From Sphingomonas yabuuchiae (lineage in GTDB: Bacteria; Pseudomonadota; Alphaproteobacteria; Sphingomonadales; Sphingomonadaceae), in the NCBI RefSeq assembly GCF_014199595.1, contig NZ_JACHNX010000011.1, positions 46,558 through 110,557 of the forward strand: a stretch of DNA of 64,000 nt, written 5' to 3'. The translations under genes were made by a program, and so were the position numbers. Below, piece by piece: positions 9,090 through 17,066 of the stretch (positions are counted from its first letter, which is position 1; each line of letters starts with the position of its first letter). Under the pieces are notes generated by a model. The model ran no database searches, was not told the DNA's origin, and was given only the letters and a program-made list of their open reading frames with translations.

Positions 9090-9328
9090 TCGCCGCTGTC
9101 CTCGCGCCGTACGGCAAGAAAGTCATCGACCGACGCGCCGGGCTGTTGTGCGTAGCGCTTGGCGATTGCTTGCGCCTTTGCCACCGCCTGCTCCACGGTG
9201 CGCAGGATAACTCCGTCCGGCGTTTCTTCGACAAGGACCGCACCGCCATCCTCAAGCCCTAGGCGCTTTCGAATGCCCACCGGCAGGCTCATACGACCAT
9301 TTGGTGTGATGTTAACTTGTAGCGTCAT
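9086..9328 (-). CDS. vapB: VapB-type AbrB/MazE-fold antitoxin
   Basis: The 80-residue protein starts MTLQVNITPNGRMSLPVGIRK, a swapped-hairpin AbrB DNA-binding domain, and ends in an acidic toxin-binding tail (VDDFLAVRREDSGE). It would neutralise the downstream VapC and repress its own promoter. The start at 9328 fits the domain; the frame continues upstream without good family residues. A perfect 9-bp inverted repeat just upstream at 9346-9375 is the likely operator. The first residues are almost identical to the antitoxin at 37419. Confidence 0.88.
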   Translation of the reverse strand: MTLQVNITPNGRMSLPVGIRKRLGLEDGGAVLVEETPDGVILRTVEQAVAKAQAIAKRYAQQPGASVDDFLAVRREDSGE

Positions 9329-9345
9329 ATGGCAAAGCCCGCGTG

Positions 9346-9375
9346 TGGTGGCATTAGGAGTTATATATGCCACCA
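9346..9375. promoter_or_regulatory. Probable vapBC operator
   Basis: Perfect 9-bp arms TGGTGGCAT and ATGCCACCA are separated by 12 bases that include a TATATA-like -10 segment. The site is 17 bases upstream of the vapB ATG. AbrB-type antitoxins bind such dyads to autoregulate. It also lies between vapB and the divergent zinc-ribbon gene, so it could affect both. Confidence 0.7.
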
Positions 9376-9483
9376 TGATAGCGAAGAGGCGAGGGGGTAA
9401 ACGCAAGCCGCCATCGATCCCGACAGCCACAATAGTTACTAGCGATAAGCCTGATTCCTGCTAGCAAGGTGGCAGGCAAAATT

Positions 9484-10758
9484 ATGGGTCGGAACGGAGC
9501 CGAAACAGTGATCATCGACGTGCCGACGCCGGATGAATTTCACGATGCCGGCGTCAATCAGCTCTACCTGGCATGGAAGATCACCATGGACGCGCACGAC
9601 GCGTGGTCCATCGGAGTTGGTGCCAGTGGGGATGCGGAGGCGACCGACGACTATTGGCGAAGTGTGCAGCCTGCACTGTCGAACGCCTACAGCCTTATCC
9701 AGCAAGCGATGGAGCTCGGCCTCAAGGGCCGGATCGCGCGCGTGTCGCCATACCTCCTCCTTGGCGATCCAGCCGACTGGAGCCCGAAGGCGGCGAAGGG
9801 GGCAACATCGTTTGGCGAGCTGCCGAGCCTCGAGGCGTCAAAGCTCGTAGCCGTGCACAACAGCGTTGCGGACCCGCCGCTGGACCCGGCGTTCAACACC
9901 TTCTGGACCGCGGTTCGCAAAGACCGCAACCGCATCATGCATTCGGCGCCGCGCGTAACCTTCACTGCGGGTGAGGTCACCCGTACCATCCTAATGGCGG
10001 CAAACGCGCTTTTTGCGGAGACATCATGGGCTGACCGGTTGTTTGCGATGGAGGGGGAGAGCAAGTTCGCCATCTTCGGCCTGGATGACCACGTCTACAG
10101 CGCCGTTGTCGGCCAGGTGGCCTGTGCCATCGAATTCCTCACACCCGCGGAGGCGATCGACCTTTTCGGCTTCAATCCCAGGCAGCATGCCTATCTCTGT
10201 CCTGCCTGCTTTGAGGCCACGCCGTACGATTATGCGGTGGATCTCCCAAAGCTAGCCCAGTTTGCCGCCAAGGTGCCCGGCGAGACCGAGCTAAGCTGCG
10301 TCGTCTGCCAGACGACGACTGACGTTAGCAGAGACGAGTGTGTGTATCCGGAATGTGTCGGTAACGTCATCGCCATGGAGCGGTGCCTGACCTGCTACCA
10401 GCTGCAGGACGAGCATCTGAAGATCGACGGCCCACCAAACGATGGCCAGGGGGATACTGTCTATGGCTACGACTTCATCTTTGGCCGGCCCCGCGAACGA
10501 TCGGGGCGAACTTTTCTGAAGCACTATCAACGCGAAGACAGCGATGACGGTGCCATCGCCTTTGGGAAGCGAGCGCTGACGACACCTCACCTCGCAAGCT
10601 GGACCAGCGTCTCGATCTACGAGCACCAGTCCGGTATCTTTCCCTTTGGTGACAAGGCTCGAGTGCGCCCGCTTGGTCATTGGCTACGTCAGGAGGGCAC
10701 GCTGTCATGGCACAAGGACGTGACTCTCTATGATCCTGTGCATGACGGTCCAGTATGA
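9484..10758 (+). CDS. HEPN-like protein with a double zinc ribbon, unknown function
   Basis: I do not recognise this 424-residue protein as a named family. The N-terminal half is helical and holds RKDRNRIMHS, which fits the Rx4H ribonuclease motif of HEPN domains at about residues 148-153. The C-terminal half has four cysteine pairs: CPAC (239/242), CVVC (272/275), CVYPEC (286/291) and CLTC (301/304), enough for two zinc sites. Its last codons overlap the start of the recombinase gene as ATGA, so the two are translationally coupled. The ATG at 9484 has AGG 7 bases upstream; a GTG at 9469 is possible. The gene is divergent from vapBC. A defence or mobile-element role is inferred from context only. 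Confidence 0.75.
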   Translation: MGRNGAETVIIDVPTPDEFHDAGVNQLYLAWKITMDAHDAWSIGVGASGDAEATDDYWRSVQPALSNAYSLIQQAMELGLKGRIARVSPYLLLGDPADWSPKAAKGATSFGELPSLEASKLVAVHNSVADPPLDPAFNTFWTAVRKDRNRIMHSAPRVTFTAGEVTRTILMAANALFAETSWADRLFAMEGESKFAIFGLDDHVYSAVVGQVACAIEFLTPAEAIDLFGFNPRQHAYLCPACFEATPYDYAVDLPKLAQFAAKVPGETELSCVVCQTTTDVSRDECVYPECVGNVIAMERCLTCYQLQDEHLKIDGPPNDGQGDTVYGYDFIFGRPRERSGRTFLKHYQREDSDDGAIAFGKRALTTPHLASWTSVSIYEHQSGIFPFGDKARVRPLGHWLRQEGTLSWHKDVTLYDPVHDGPV

Positions 10759-11804
10759 TCGGCGATGATGATGCCGCGGAGCGCCGCGCGCTTCTCGCGA
10801 TCGGGCCGATCGATCTGTCGCCAGCGTCAATCGATCTCGCACCGGATCTTAACCAGAGCGACCGCGCCCGGGTCGACCATTTCCTGGCGCGCGCATCGGC
10901 GGATGCGACCTTGCGTGCCTATCGGTCCGACTGGCGACTGTTCACGACCTGGTGCGACACACGCGGCTACGCCTCACTCCCGGCTTCACCCATTGTCACG
11001 GCTGCGTTCCTAAGCGAACTTGCCAGAGACGGTAGCGCCCATTCGAATGGGCGACCGTTATCCAAGTCGTCCATCGGTCGGCGGCTGGCCGCGATCGTCT
11101 TTGCTCACCGCGCCGCTGAGCTCGAACCGCCAACCGTACAAGCCGGCGCGGCCGCGCTCGATCGCGTGATGCGGGGTATCCGTAACGCCAAACGCAGCGA
11201 TCGCCCGGCGAAGAAGCGGCCGGCCGACAGCGACGTGCTGCGTGACATGGTGCGCCATATCACCGGCTCCACCCTCATCGACTACCGCGATCGCGCGCTG
11301 CTCAGCATCGGCATGATGGGGGCGTTCCGCCGCTCTGAGCTGGTCGCGATCGATGTCGCGGATGTGGCCGACGATCCACGCGGGCTGCTGGTGACAATTC
11401 CGTTTTCGAAAGGCGATCAGGAGGGCAGGGGGCAGACCGTCGCTGTTCTCGACGGCCGTCGCATGGAGCCGGTGCGTCACTATCGCGCCTGGCTGGAGGC
11501 CGCAGGTATCACCGACGGGCCTGTCTTCCGCCGCCTCACTCCGCACGGCCGCCTCACCGACAAGCCACTCAGCCCGCAAACCGTGGCGCTGGTGGTCAAG
11601 GCGCGCGCAGCCGCGGCCGGCTATGATCCGGCACTGTTCTCAGGCCATTCGCTACGCGCTGGCTTCCTGACCGAGGCGGGCCGCCATGGTGCCAATTTGT
11701 TCAAGATGAAGGAGCATAGTCGGCATAAGTCGCTCGAAATGCTCAGCGAGTATGTTCGCGATCAAGAAGCGTTTCGTAATCACGCTGGCGAAGGCTTTGC
11801 GTGA
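10755..11804 (+). CDS. Tyrosine recombinase/integrase
   Basis: The 349-residue protein has an N-terminal SAM-like core-binding domain (about residues 40-150) and a C-terminal catalytic domain. The catalytic residues are visible: Arg192 in GAFRRSEL, His298 and Arg301 in GHSLRAGF, His324 in SRHKS and the nucleophile Tyr333 in SEYVRD. It should cut and rejoin DNA through a 3'-phosphotyrosine. It overlaps the HEPN-like gene by four bases and is followed after 65 bases by the GHKL-nuclease gene. No tRNA gene or obvious attachment repeat lies beside it, so it does not look like a simple island integrase. Confidence 0.9.
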   Translation: MIGDDDAAERRALLAIGPIDLSPASIDLAPDLNQSDRARVDHFLARASADATLRAYRSDWRLFTTWCDTRGYASLPASPIVTAAFLSELARDGSAHSNGRPLSKSSIGRRLAAIVFAHRAAELEPPTVQAGAAALDRVMRGIRNAKRSDRPAKKRPADSDVLRDMVRHITGSTLIDYRDRALLSIGMMGAFRRSELVAIDVADVADDPRGLLVTIPFSKGDQEGRGQTVAVLDGRRMEPVRHYRAWLEAAGITDGPVFRRLTPHGRLTDKPLSPQTVALVVKARAAAAGYDPALFSGHSLRAGFLTEAGRHGANLFKMKEHSRHKSLEMLSEYVRDQEAFRNHAGEGFA

Positions 11805-11869
11805 AGAGCAGGCGCGGATGGGTTGGCGTTGGCGAGGATGTCGCATAGGCAGGAGGACGAGGGGGCGCT

Positions 11870-13885
11870 GTGAAGACCGATACATCTGATGACTTCCAGT
11901 TCAGCTTGGCAGGCCGCGTCCGCAACCTGGGCTTTGCGCCGTCGCCGCTGAATGCGCTGTTCCCGTTGTTCGAGGCAATCGCCAACGCGTTCCATGCCAT
12001 CGAGGCGCGCTGGGATCGTGAGGCGACGGCGAAGGGCGTCATCACGGTGACGATCCTACGCAGCAGCTCGGACGACGAAAACCCACCGGTCGCTGGCTTC
12101 CTGATTGAAGACAACGGGATCGGGTTGAACACCGACAATTGGCGCGCGTTCCGCACCGCAGATACCGCCAGCAAGATCAGCCGCGGCGGTAAGGGGGTCG
12201 GTCGCCTTTCCTGGCTCAAGGTGTTTCAGAACACGCACGTCAACAGCAGCTTCAGCGAAGGCGGCTCAACGCTACACCGGTCGTTCGACTTCGCTGTCGC
12301 CCAGAACGACGCCAGTCCGCTGATTGGCCATGAGTTGCGGCTTGCGGGTGAGACCCCGACCATCGGCACGAAAGTGCGGCTGGAGCCTTACGTGCAATCC
12401 TACAGTGCGCATTGTCCTCGCAAGGTCGACACGATAGCCGCGCACATCATTGGTCATTTCCTGCGCAACTTCGCCAGCTATGAAGTGCCATCCTTCACGC
12501 TTGTTGATCGTGCCGAGCGGATCAGCCTGCTCGATTTTTACAGCAGCAACGTCGAGTCCGACACGCCCGAGACATTGAAAGTCGTCCTCGAGCCCGGGGA
12601 AGAACCGATCGACGTTGATATGTACCACATCCTGCTCAACAAGGGATTGCGCCTGCACGACGGCGGCAAGCACTGGAACCTGTATGTGGGCGATGGCCGT
12701 GTTGTTCGCGACGAGAAAATCGATAATCAGCTTGGGCTTGGTTACATCGGTGAAAATAGCGACTCCGTCTATATCGGCTTGGTGTCAGGCGACTACCTGA
12801 ACGGCCACGTTAATCAGGAGCGCACCAACTTCACGTTCCGCGAAGATGACTATCGCAGCCTGCATCAGGCGGCGGTCGACGCTGCCAAGCGACACCTAGC
12901 GCCCTATATCGAACAGGTTCGCACCAAACAGGCCGGTATTACCTTGCGCGTCGTACGTGAGAACCCGCAGTTTCTGGCCGTCGCCAGCAATATCCCGGCT
13001 TTCGTCGAGGAGCATCTATCGCTCAACGCCAAGTCGGAGGAGGATATTTATATCGAGTTGGCGCGCCAGCGTCGACGCAAGCAACGCGAGACGAAGCGCG
13101 AGATAAAGGCACTATCCGCCGGCAATGCCAGTGAGGTCGTCGACCGGGTGCAGAAGGTTGCCAGTGCGATCAACTCGGACAAGAAAGCGTCGCTCGCCGA
13201 ATATGTCGTTAAGCGGAAGGAGATCCTCGATCTCCTCGACAGTTCGCTGGCGTACGTCGATCCGGAGAAGCGAGACTACTTGCGTGAGGAGATCGTCCAT
13301 GACCTCATCATACCGATCCGCTCGGATGGCGAAGCGCTCGACTATGAAGACCATAACCTATGGATTCTGGATGATCGACTAGCCTTCTATTCCTATTTGA
13401 AGTCCGACAAGCCCTTCACAACGTTTCTCACCGACAGCGACAGTACCCGCGAACCGGACGTCGCCGTTGTTTTCGATCGATCGCTGGCGTTCGACCGTGA
13501 AGGTACTGACGAACCGATTATCATTGTCGAATTCAAGCGACCCGGCCGACCCAACTACAGTCATAGCGACAACCCGGTCACGCAGGTGCTTGAATATGTA
13601 AACATCATGCGGAACGGCGGAGCGTTCAAGGATCGCACCGGCAGGTTCCGCAAACCTATTCCTCCCAGCACCAGATTTATCTGCTTCGTCGTCGCTGATT
13701 TTACGCCAAAGCTGGTCGAGGTTGTATCAATGTCGATTGCTCAGAATAAAAGTGCGGATGGCGAGGGGTACTTTGGCTTTTCGCCCATCCACAATGCCGT
13801 CGTTGAGGTTCTGCCTTACAACAAGCTGCTTCATGATGCCCGGCTGAGAAACGAGGCCTTCTTTGCCAAGCTCGGGCTGAACTAG
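11870..13885 (+). CDS. GHKL (HSP90/MORC-like) ATPase fused to a PD-(D/E)XK-type nuclease domain
   Basis: The N terminus is a GHKL ATPase: EAIANAFHAI (residues 35-44) is the N-box, DNGIG (81-85) the G1 box and GGKGVGRLSWLK the lid region. A charged helical stretch lies around residues 395-420. The C-terminal part has DHNLWILDDRLAF, then REPDVAVVF with Asp near 530 and VEFKRP with Glu554 and Lys556, which fits a PD-(D/E)XK nuclease. Such ATPase-nuclease fusions occur in prokaryotic defence loci related to MORC proteins. The GTG start at 11870 has GAGGGG upstream. It follows the recombinase gene on the same strand and probably forms a three-gene unit. Substrate unknown. Confidence 0.8.
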   Translation: MKTDTSDDFQFSLAGRVRNLGFAPSPLNALFPLFEAIANAFHAIEARWDREATAKGVITVTILRSSSDDENPPVAGFLIEDNGIGLNTDNWRAFRTADTASKISRGGKGVGRLSWLKVFQNTHVNSSFSEGGSTLHRSFDFAVAQNDASPLIGHELRLAGETPTIGTKVRLEPYVQSYSAHCPRKVDTIAAHIIGHFLRNFASYEVPSFTLVDRAERISLLDFYSSNVESDTPETLKVVLEPGEEPIDVDMYHILLNKGLRLHDGGKHWNLYVGDGRVVRDEKIDNQLGLGYIGENSDSVYIGLVSGDYLNGHVNQERTNFTFREDDYRSLHQAAVDAAKRHLAPYIEQVRTKQAGITLRVVRENPQFLAVASNIPAFVEEHLSLNAKSEEDIYIELARQRRRKQRETKREIKALSAGNASEVVDRVQKVASAINSDKKASLAEYVVKRKEILDLLDSSLAYVDPEKRDYLREEIVHDLIIPIRSDGEALDYEDHNLWILDDRLAFYSYLKSDKPFTTFLTDSDSTREPDVAVVFDRSLAFDREGTDEPIIIVEFKRPGRPNYSHSDNPVTQVLEYVNIMRNGGAFKDRTGRFRKPIPPSTRFICFVVADFTPKLVEVVSMSIAQNKSADGEGYFGFSPIHNAVVEVLPYNKLLHDARLRNEAFFAKLGLN

Positions 13886-13934
13886 TTACTCGGAATCACG
13901 AATTTGCGCGGATGACATAGCTGCGATTCCTATG

Positions 13935-14435
13935 TCAGCTAGGGAGGGCATCAAGTGGCACTACCGTCTCTGGTGGCGTATAAAGCTGGTCCCTAGTCGC
14001 GCGAACCACGTCGTTTACATATTCCGGCCATGGGCCGGCACCTGGTGGCATCGCAGCTTCTTCCTGTCGGTCCCGCAGGCGATTGCGGATCGTGCGGGCG
14101 GTGGTGCGGGTCGCCTCGTTGTCATCGTGCCAGGCGCCCCAGCGAACCCGCCAGTTAACGTATCGTGGCGCGAAAACCAGGAAGATCAAGGCCCCCACGC
14201 CGACGCCGTGTTCGCCAAGCAGCAGGATGGGAAGCGTGGCAATGGCGAATGCCTGAATCAGCGCCCAACAGGAACGATGACGGCGAAAGCCGTTCTGAAC
14301 CAGCGTCGTCGGCCACCACGGACCTGCGACTGCCCATGCCGCGAGCGCGACCAACAGGCCGGTCAACACCATGCTGACGACGAAACCGATCCACAGCAGC
14401 GCCTTGGGAGCAATGAAGGTCAAGAAATCACCCAT
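13935..14435 (-). CDS. Membrane protein of unknown function, third gene of a small operon
   Basis: The 166-residue protein has about three hydrophobic segments near residues 11-38, 55-73 and 77-90. A basic, soluble tail follows. I do not recognise the family. It overlaps the upstream 272-residue membrane-protein gene by 8 bases, so the two are coupled. The operon lies between the GHKL-nuclease gene (convergent) and the metal region. A partner role with the upstream protein is likely but the task is unknown. Confidence 0.65.
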   Translation of the reverse strand: MGDFLTFIAPKALLWIGFVVSMVLTGLLVALAAWAVAGPWWPTTLVQNGFRRHRSCWALIQAFAIATLPILLLGEHGVGVGALIFLVFAPRYVNWRVRWGAWHDDNEATRTTARTIRNRLRDRQEEAAMPPGAGPWPEYVNDVVRATRDQLYTPPETVVPLDALPS

Positions 14436-15246
14436 GCTGGCGCTGCGTGTCGAGGTCGCGCAGCTCGCGCAACAGATCGGTGGCCGGCGTCGAGACCACG
14501 ATATCGTGGATGACCTTCTGGTCGAGGCTGATCACGTCTCCGACCGGACGTTCCGCGTAGCGAACCAGCGCAGGCTCGCTGGACGGCGTCCAACGTCGCG
14601 ACGTGCCGGGCTTGAGTTCGAAAAGAAAGCGAGCAGGGGAGGCCAGGCTGATGCTCTGCGTTTGGCCATCGCTGCTCTGGCGGATGTCGGCGACCACGCC
14701 GCGATAGCCGACCCCAAGTCCGTCATGCTGGAGATCGGTCAGCACATAGGCGATCGGGCGATGACCGTGCTGCGTAGGCTTGATGATATGCGTGTAGGCC
14801 CAGCCGTGCCCGCCAAAGTCCCACCCTTCCGTAGCGACATCGAGTGCATCGTCGGCCATCAGCATGACGACTGCCAGCGTCGAGAAAATCGGTGCGCAGA
14901 TGCCCCACACCAGATCACTAGCGCTCAACGCGGCTGCCTTTGGCCCACCCTGCGCGACGATCAGCAACGTGCCGATCGGATTGACCGCGGGCGTCCGGTA
15001 ATCTGCGGGCAAGAAGCGGCTGACGTCGATCAGAAGCGTTTGCACCAGCCCGATAGCAAGCCCGGTCAGCAGGTGCGCGATCAGGGAAACGGCGACCCCG
15101 ATCGCTAGCACGCTCAATGCGTTAACCGGCAGATCCGGGCGCGCAACGGCGTACCGGCGGGCGCGGGTATTCCAGAGCAGGATTGCGAAGAAGCCAGGAA
15201 GGAGGATTGCAACGCCTGTGACAACGGCCAGCGTCAGTGAGAACAA
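14428..15246 (-). CDS. Membrane-anchored protein of unknown function (possibly DUF6338-like)
   Basis: The protein of 272 residues has hydrophobic segments at about residues 3-25, 43-64 and 111-130. A soluble C-terminal domain follows with the pattern PIAYVLTDLQHDGLGVGYRGVV and later SPARFLF. A protein at 56945-57712 has the same layout and a matching pattern (AYVLTKTSHE, YEGTV, DRFLV), so the two are probably related. The start is a TTG at 15246 that lies inside the overlap with a 59-residue gene upstream. I recall a similar pattern in DUF6338, but this was not checked. No enzymatic motif is visible. Confidence 0.6.
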   Translation of the reverse strand: MFSLTLAVVTGVAILLPGFFAILLWNTRARRYAVARPDLPVNALSVLAIGVAVSLIAHLLTGLAIGLVQTLLIDVSRFLPADYRTPAVNPIGTLLIVAQGGPKAAALSASDLVWGICAPIFSTLAVVMLMADDALDVATEGWDFGGHGWAYTHIIKPTQHGHRPIAYVLTDLQHDGLGVGYRGVVADIRQSSDGQTQSISLASPARFLFELKPGTSRRWTPSSEPALVRYAERPVGDVISLDQKVIHDIVVSTPATDLLRELRDLDTQRQHG

Positions 15247-15249
15247 GGC

Positions 15250-15429
15250 TCAGGCCTCGACCAATTTCCGCTTACCGGTCGCCTGGTCAATGACCATCTT
15301 AGGGCGCTTGCCCGCAGCCTTCATAGCCTTGAGCTCCCGCTCGAGGCGTAACATGTCATCGTAACCGCCAAGCTGCCACGCGATCGAGGCGGTCTCTTGC
15401 TGTTCGCGAGGGGTCAGAACAGTGGCCAT
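15250..15429 (-). CDS. Small charged protein (59 residues)
   Basis: This short frame begins ATG at 15429 and ends with TGA at 15250-15252, 4 bases before the TTG of the membrane-protein gene. The product is rich in Lys, Arg and Glu (RLERELKAMKAAGKRPK) and looks soluble and partly helical. The tight spacing and coherent amino-acid composition suggest a real first gene of the three-gene operon. No family was recognised. It is below the usual length cutoff of gene finders. Confidence 0.55.
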   Translation of the reverse strand: MATVLTPREQQETASIAWQLGGYDDMLRLERELKAMKAAGKRPKMVIDQATGKRKLVEA

Positions 15430-15508
15430 GTGGACAACATAGGGACGCGATCGCGCCGCGTCTATGGGTCACGGTCCTATACCAGCATCTGACGGCCTGA
15501 AGGCTTAG

Positions 15509-15901
15509 TCAGCCAGCGTTCGAAAGTGCGTCGATGATCCGACAATCGGCGATCGTTGTCGCGTCGCAGGTCGCTCCCCATTGCACGATCTCGGTTCTCA
15601 GCGCGGCGAGATCGGCGAGCTTGCGATCGATCTCATGGATGTGAACCGCGGCGATCGCATCGACCTCCGCGCAGGAGCCGCGCGGATCGTCTGCTAACCG
15701 CAGAAGGTCACGCACCTGGTCGAGGGTGAAGCCCAGATCGCGCGAGCGCTTGATGAACGACAGGCGATCCAGGTGGGAGCCGTTGTAAACGCGGTAGTTC
15801 CCTCCGCTGCGGATCGGCGCCCCGATCAATCCTTCCGCTTCGTAGAAGCGTACCGTCTCGACCTTCAACCCGGTCAATCTTGCTATTTCACCGATCTTCA
15901 T
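15509..15901 (-). CDS. MerR-family metal-responsive regulator (CadR/ZntR/PbrR type)
   Basis: The 130-residue protein starts MKIGEIARLTGLKVETVRFYE, a MerR helix-turn-helix, and has a dimerisation helix and a metal loop. Cys77, Cys112 and Cys120 sit where CadR, PbrR and ZntR bind divalent cadmium, lead or zinc. MerR regulators bend promoters with long spacers to switch on export genes. The ATG at 15901 gives the canonical N terminus. The gene is divergent from a CDF transporter, with a matching promoter between them, so it most likely controls the transporter and perhaps the czc genes. Confidence 0.88.
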   Translation of the reverse strand: MKIGEIARLTGLKVETVRFYEAEGLIGAPIRSGGNYRVYNGSHLDRLSFIKRSRDLGFTLDQVRDLLRLADDPRGSCAEVDAIAAVHIHEIDRKLADLAALRTEIVQWGATCDATTIADCRIIDALSNAG

Positions 15902-15910
15902 CACAGACCC

Positions 15911-15941
15911 TTGACCCTCTAGTGGGATGAGGGTTCATATA
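15911..15941 (+). promoter_or_regulatory. MerR-type promoter with 19-bp spacer and dyad
   Basis: TTGACC at 15911-15916 serves as the -35 box and CATATA/TATAGG near 15936-15943 as the -10. The spacer is about 19 bases and carries the dyad ACCCTC...GAGGGT. Long spacers with a central dyad are the mark of MerR-activated promoters. It drives the CDF gene on the plus strand. Confidence 0.75.
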
Positions 15942-15972
15942 GGGGGTCCGACCCAACGAATCGAGCACGATG

Positions 15973-16641
15973 ATGGCGGACGCCTGTTGTTCAGCAAAGC
16001 GCGACACGATCGCGGAACTTGGCCGTAAGGCCGAGCAGCGACGCGCGCTGATCGTCGTCATGGTCATCAACCTATCGATGTTCGCCATCGAGTTCGGTGG
16101 TGGGCTGCTGGCCCGCTCGTCGGCGCTGATGGCGGACTCTGTCGACATGTTCGGCGATGCCGTGGTCTATGGGCTGAGCCTCTATGCACTCAATCGTGGC
16201 GCACGTTGGGAGGCGGGAGCGGCGATCGCCAAGGGCGGCCTCATCCTGGTATTCGGCATCGCCGTCCTCGTCGAAATCGCCGGTAAGATCGCCAACGGCG
16301 TGCCGCCGTCTTCGACGCTGATGCTCGGCTTCGGCGGGGCGGCGCTGGCAGCGAACCTCACGTGTCTGGCGCTGTTGTGGCGTTTCCGCGCTGCGAACGT
16401 GAACATGGCGAGCACCTTCGAGTGTTCGCGCAACGATGTCGCATCAAACATCGGAGTGCTCATCGCAGCGAGCCTCGTCCACCTCACAGGTGCCGCATGG
16501 CCCGACATCGTGGTCGGAGGCGTCATTGCGATTATCTTCCTCCGCTCCGCGTGGCGGGTGTTCGCGGATGCTATCCCCGCATGGCGTTCTGCTGACAGGT
16601 CCAGTGCCTACAATCGCCCTCATCGCGGAGAGAACGCATGA
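15973..16641 (+). CDS. Cation diffusion facilitator (CDF) transporter, short form
   Basis: The protein of 222 residues has five to six membrane segments and the CDF core with metal-site acids in MADSVDMFGDAVVYG and a second site in CSRNDVASNIGV. CDF proteins exchange divalent metal ions for protons across the inner membrane. It ends shortly after the last membrane segment and so lacks the usual cytoplasmic C-terminal domain of about 80 residues. The second ATG of two adjacent ones was chosen, with GAG upstream. It is the first gene after a MerR-type promoter and its stop overlaps the next gene, so it probably leads the metal operon. Confidence 0.85.
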   Translation: MADACCSAKRDTIAELGRKAEQRRALIVVMVINLSMFAIEFGGGLLARSSALMADSVDMFGDAVVYGLSLYALNRGARWEAGAAIAKGGLILVFGIAVLVEIAGKIANGVPPSSTLMLGFGGAALAANLTCLALLWRFRAANVNMASTFECSRNDVASNIGVLIAASLVHLTGAAWPDIVVGGVIAIIFLRSAWRVFADAIPAWRSADRSSAYNRPHRGENA

Positions 16642-17009
16642 CATCGGGCCGTCATGGTGATAGGTGCGTTCCCATGCTGGCCCGCGCCTGGTCCTTGCTG
16701 CTCCTCCTGCTGGCGTCGTCGCTCGTGATGACGGCGACCGTCCACGCGCGCGAAGTGCCGGGGCAGGCGACGACGATCGAATGCACAGGCGTCGTCCATG
16801 TAGATGGTGATGCCGATCAATCGCAGGGTGATGCCGACAAGGCGATCCCGCATCATCATGGAACCTGTCACGGACAGGCTCTGAGCATTCCGCAGGCCGA
16901 CGCCATCCCGGTCACCTTCAATATCGAGGGCGCTCGTCCCAAGCCCGGTTTCGACGCCGTGCGGGCGCTGAGTTCCGTCGATCCGGCGTTGCGGCCGCCG
17001 AACGCCTGA
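16638..17009 (+). CDS. His-rich secreted protein of a czc operon
   Basis: The 123-residue protein has a long signal peptide (hydrophobic core LLLLLLASSLVM) cut near VHA. The mature part has one cysteine before VVHVDGDAD and then AIPHHHGTCHG, a likely metal-binding patch. Small proteins like this commonly precede czcC in sphingomonads. The ATG has GGAGA 5 bases upstream and overlaps the CDF stop as ATGA. A role as a periplasmic metal chaperone or sensor is inferred from the motif and position. Confidence 0.75.
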   Translation: MTSGRHGDRCVPMLARAWSLLLLLLASSLVMTATVHAREVPGQATTIECTGVVHVDGDADQSQGDADKAIPHHHGTCHGQALSIPQADAIPVTFNIEGARPKPGFDAVRALSSVDPALRPPNA

Positions 17010-17066
17010 CGGATGCTGCCGGCCGGGACGACCCGGCCTGACGACATTCGTTAGGATTCTTCGACA

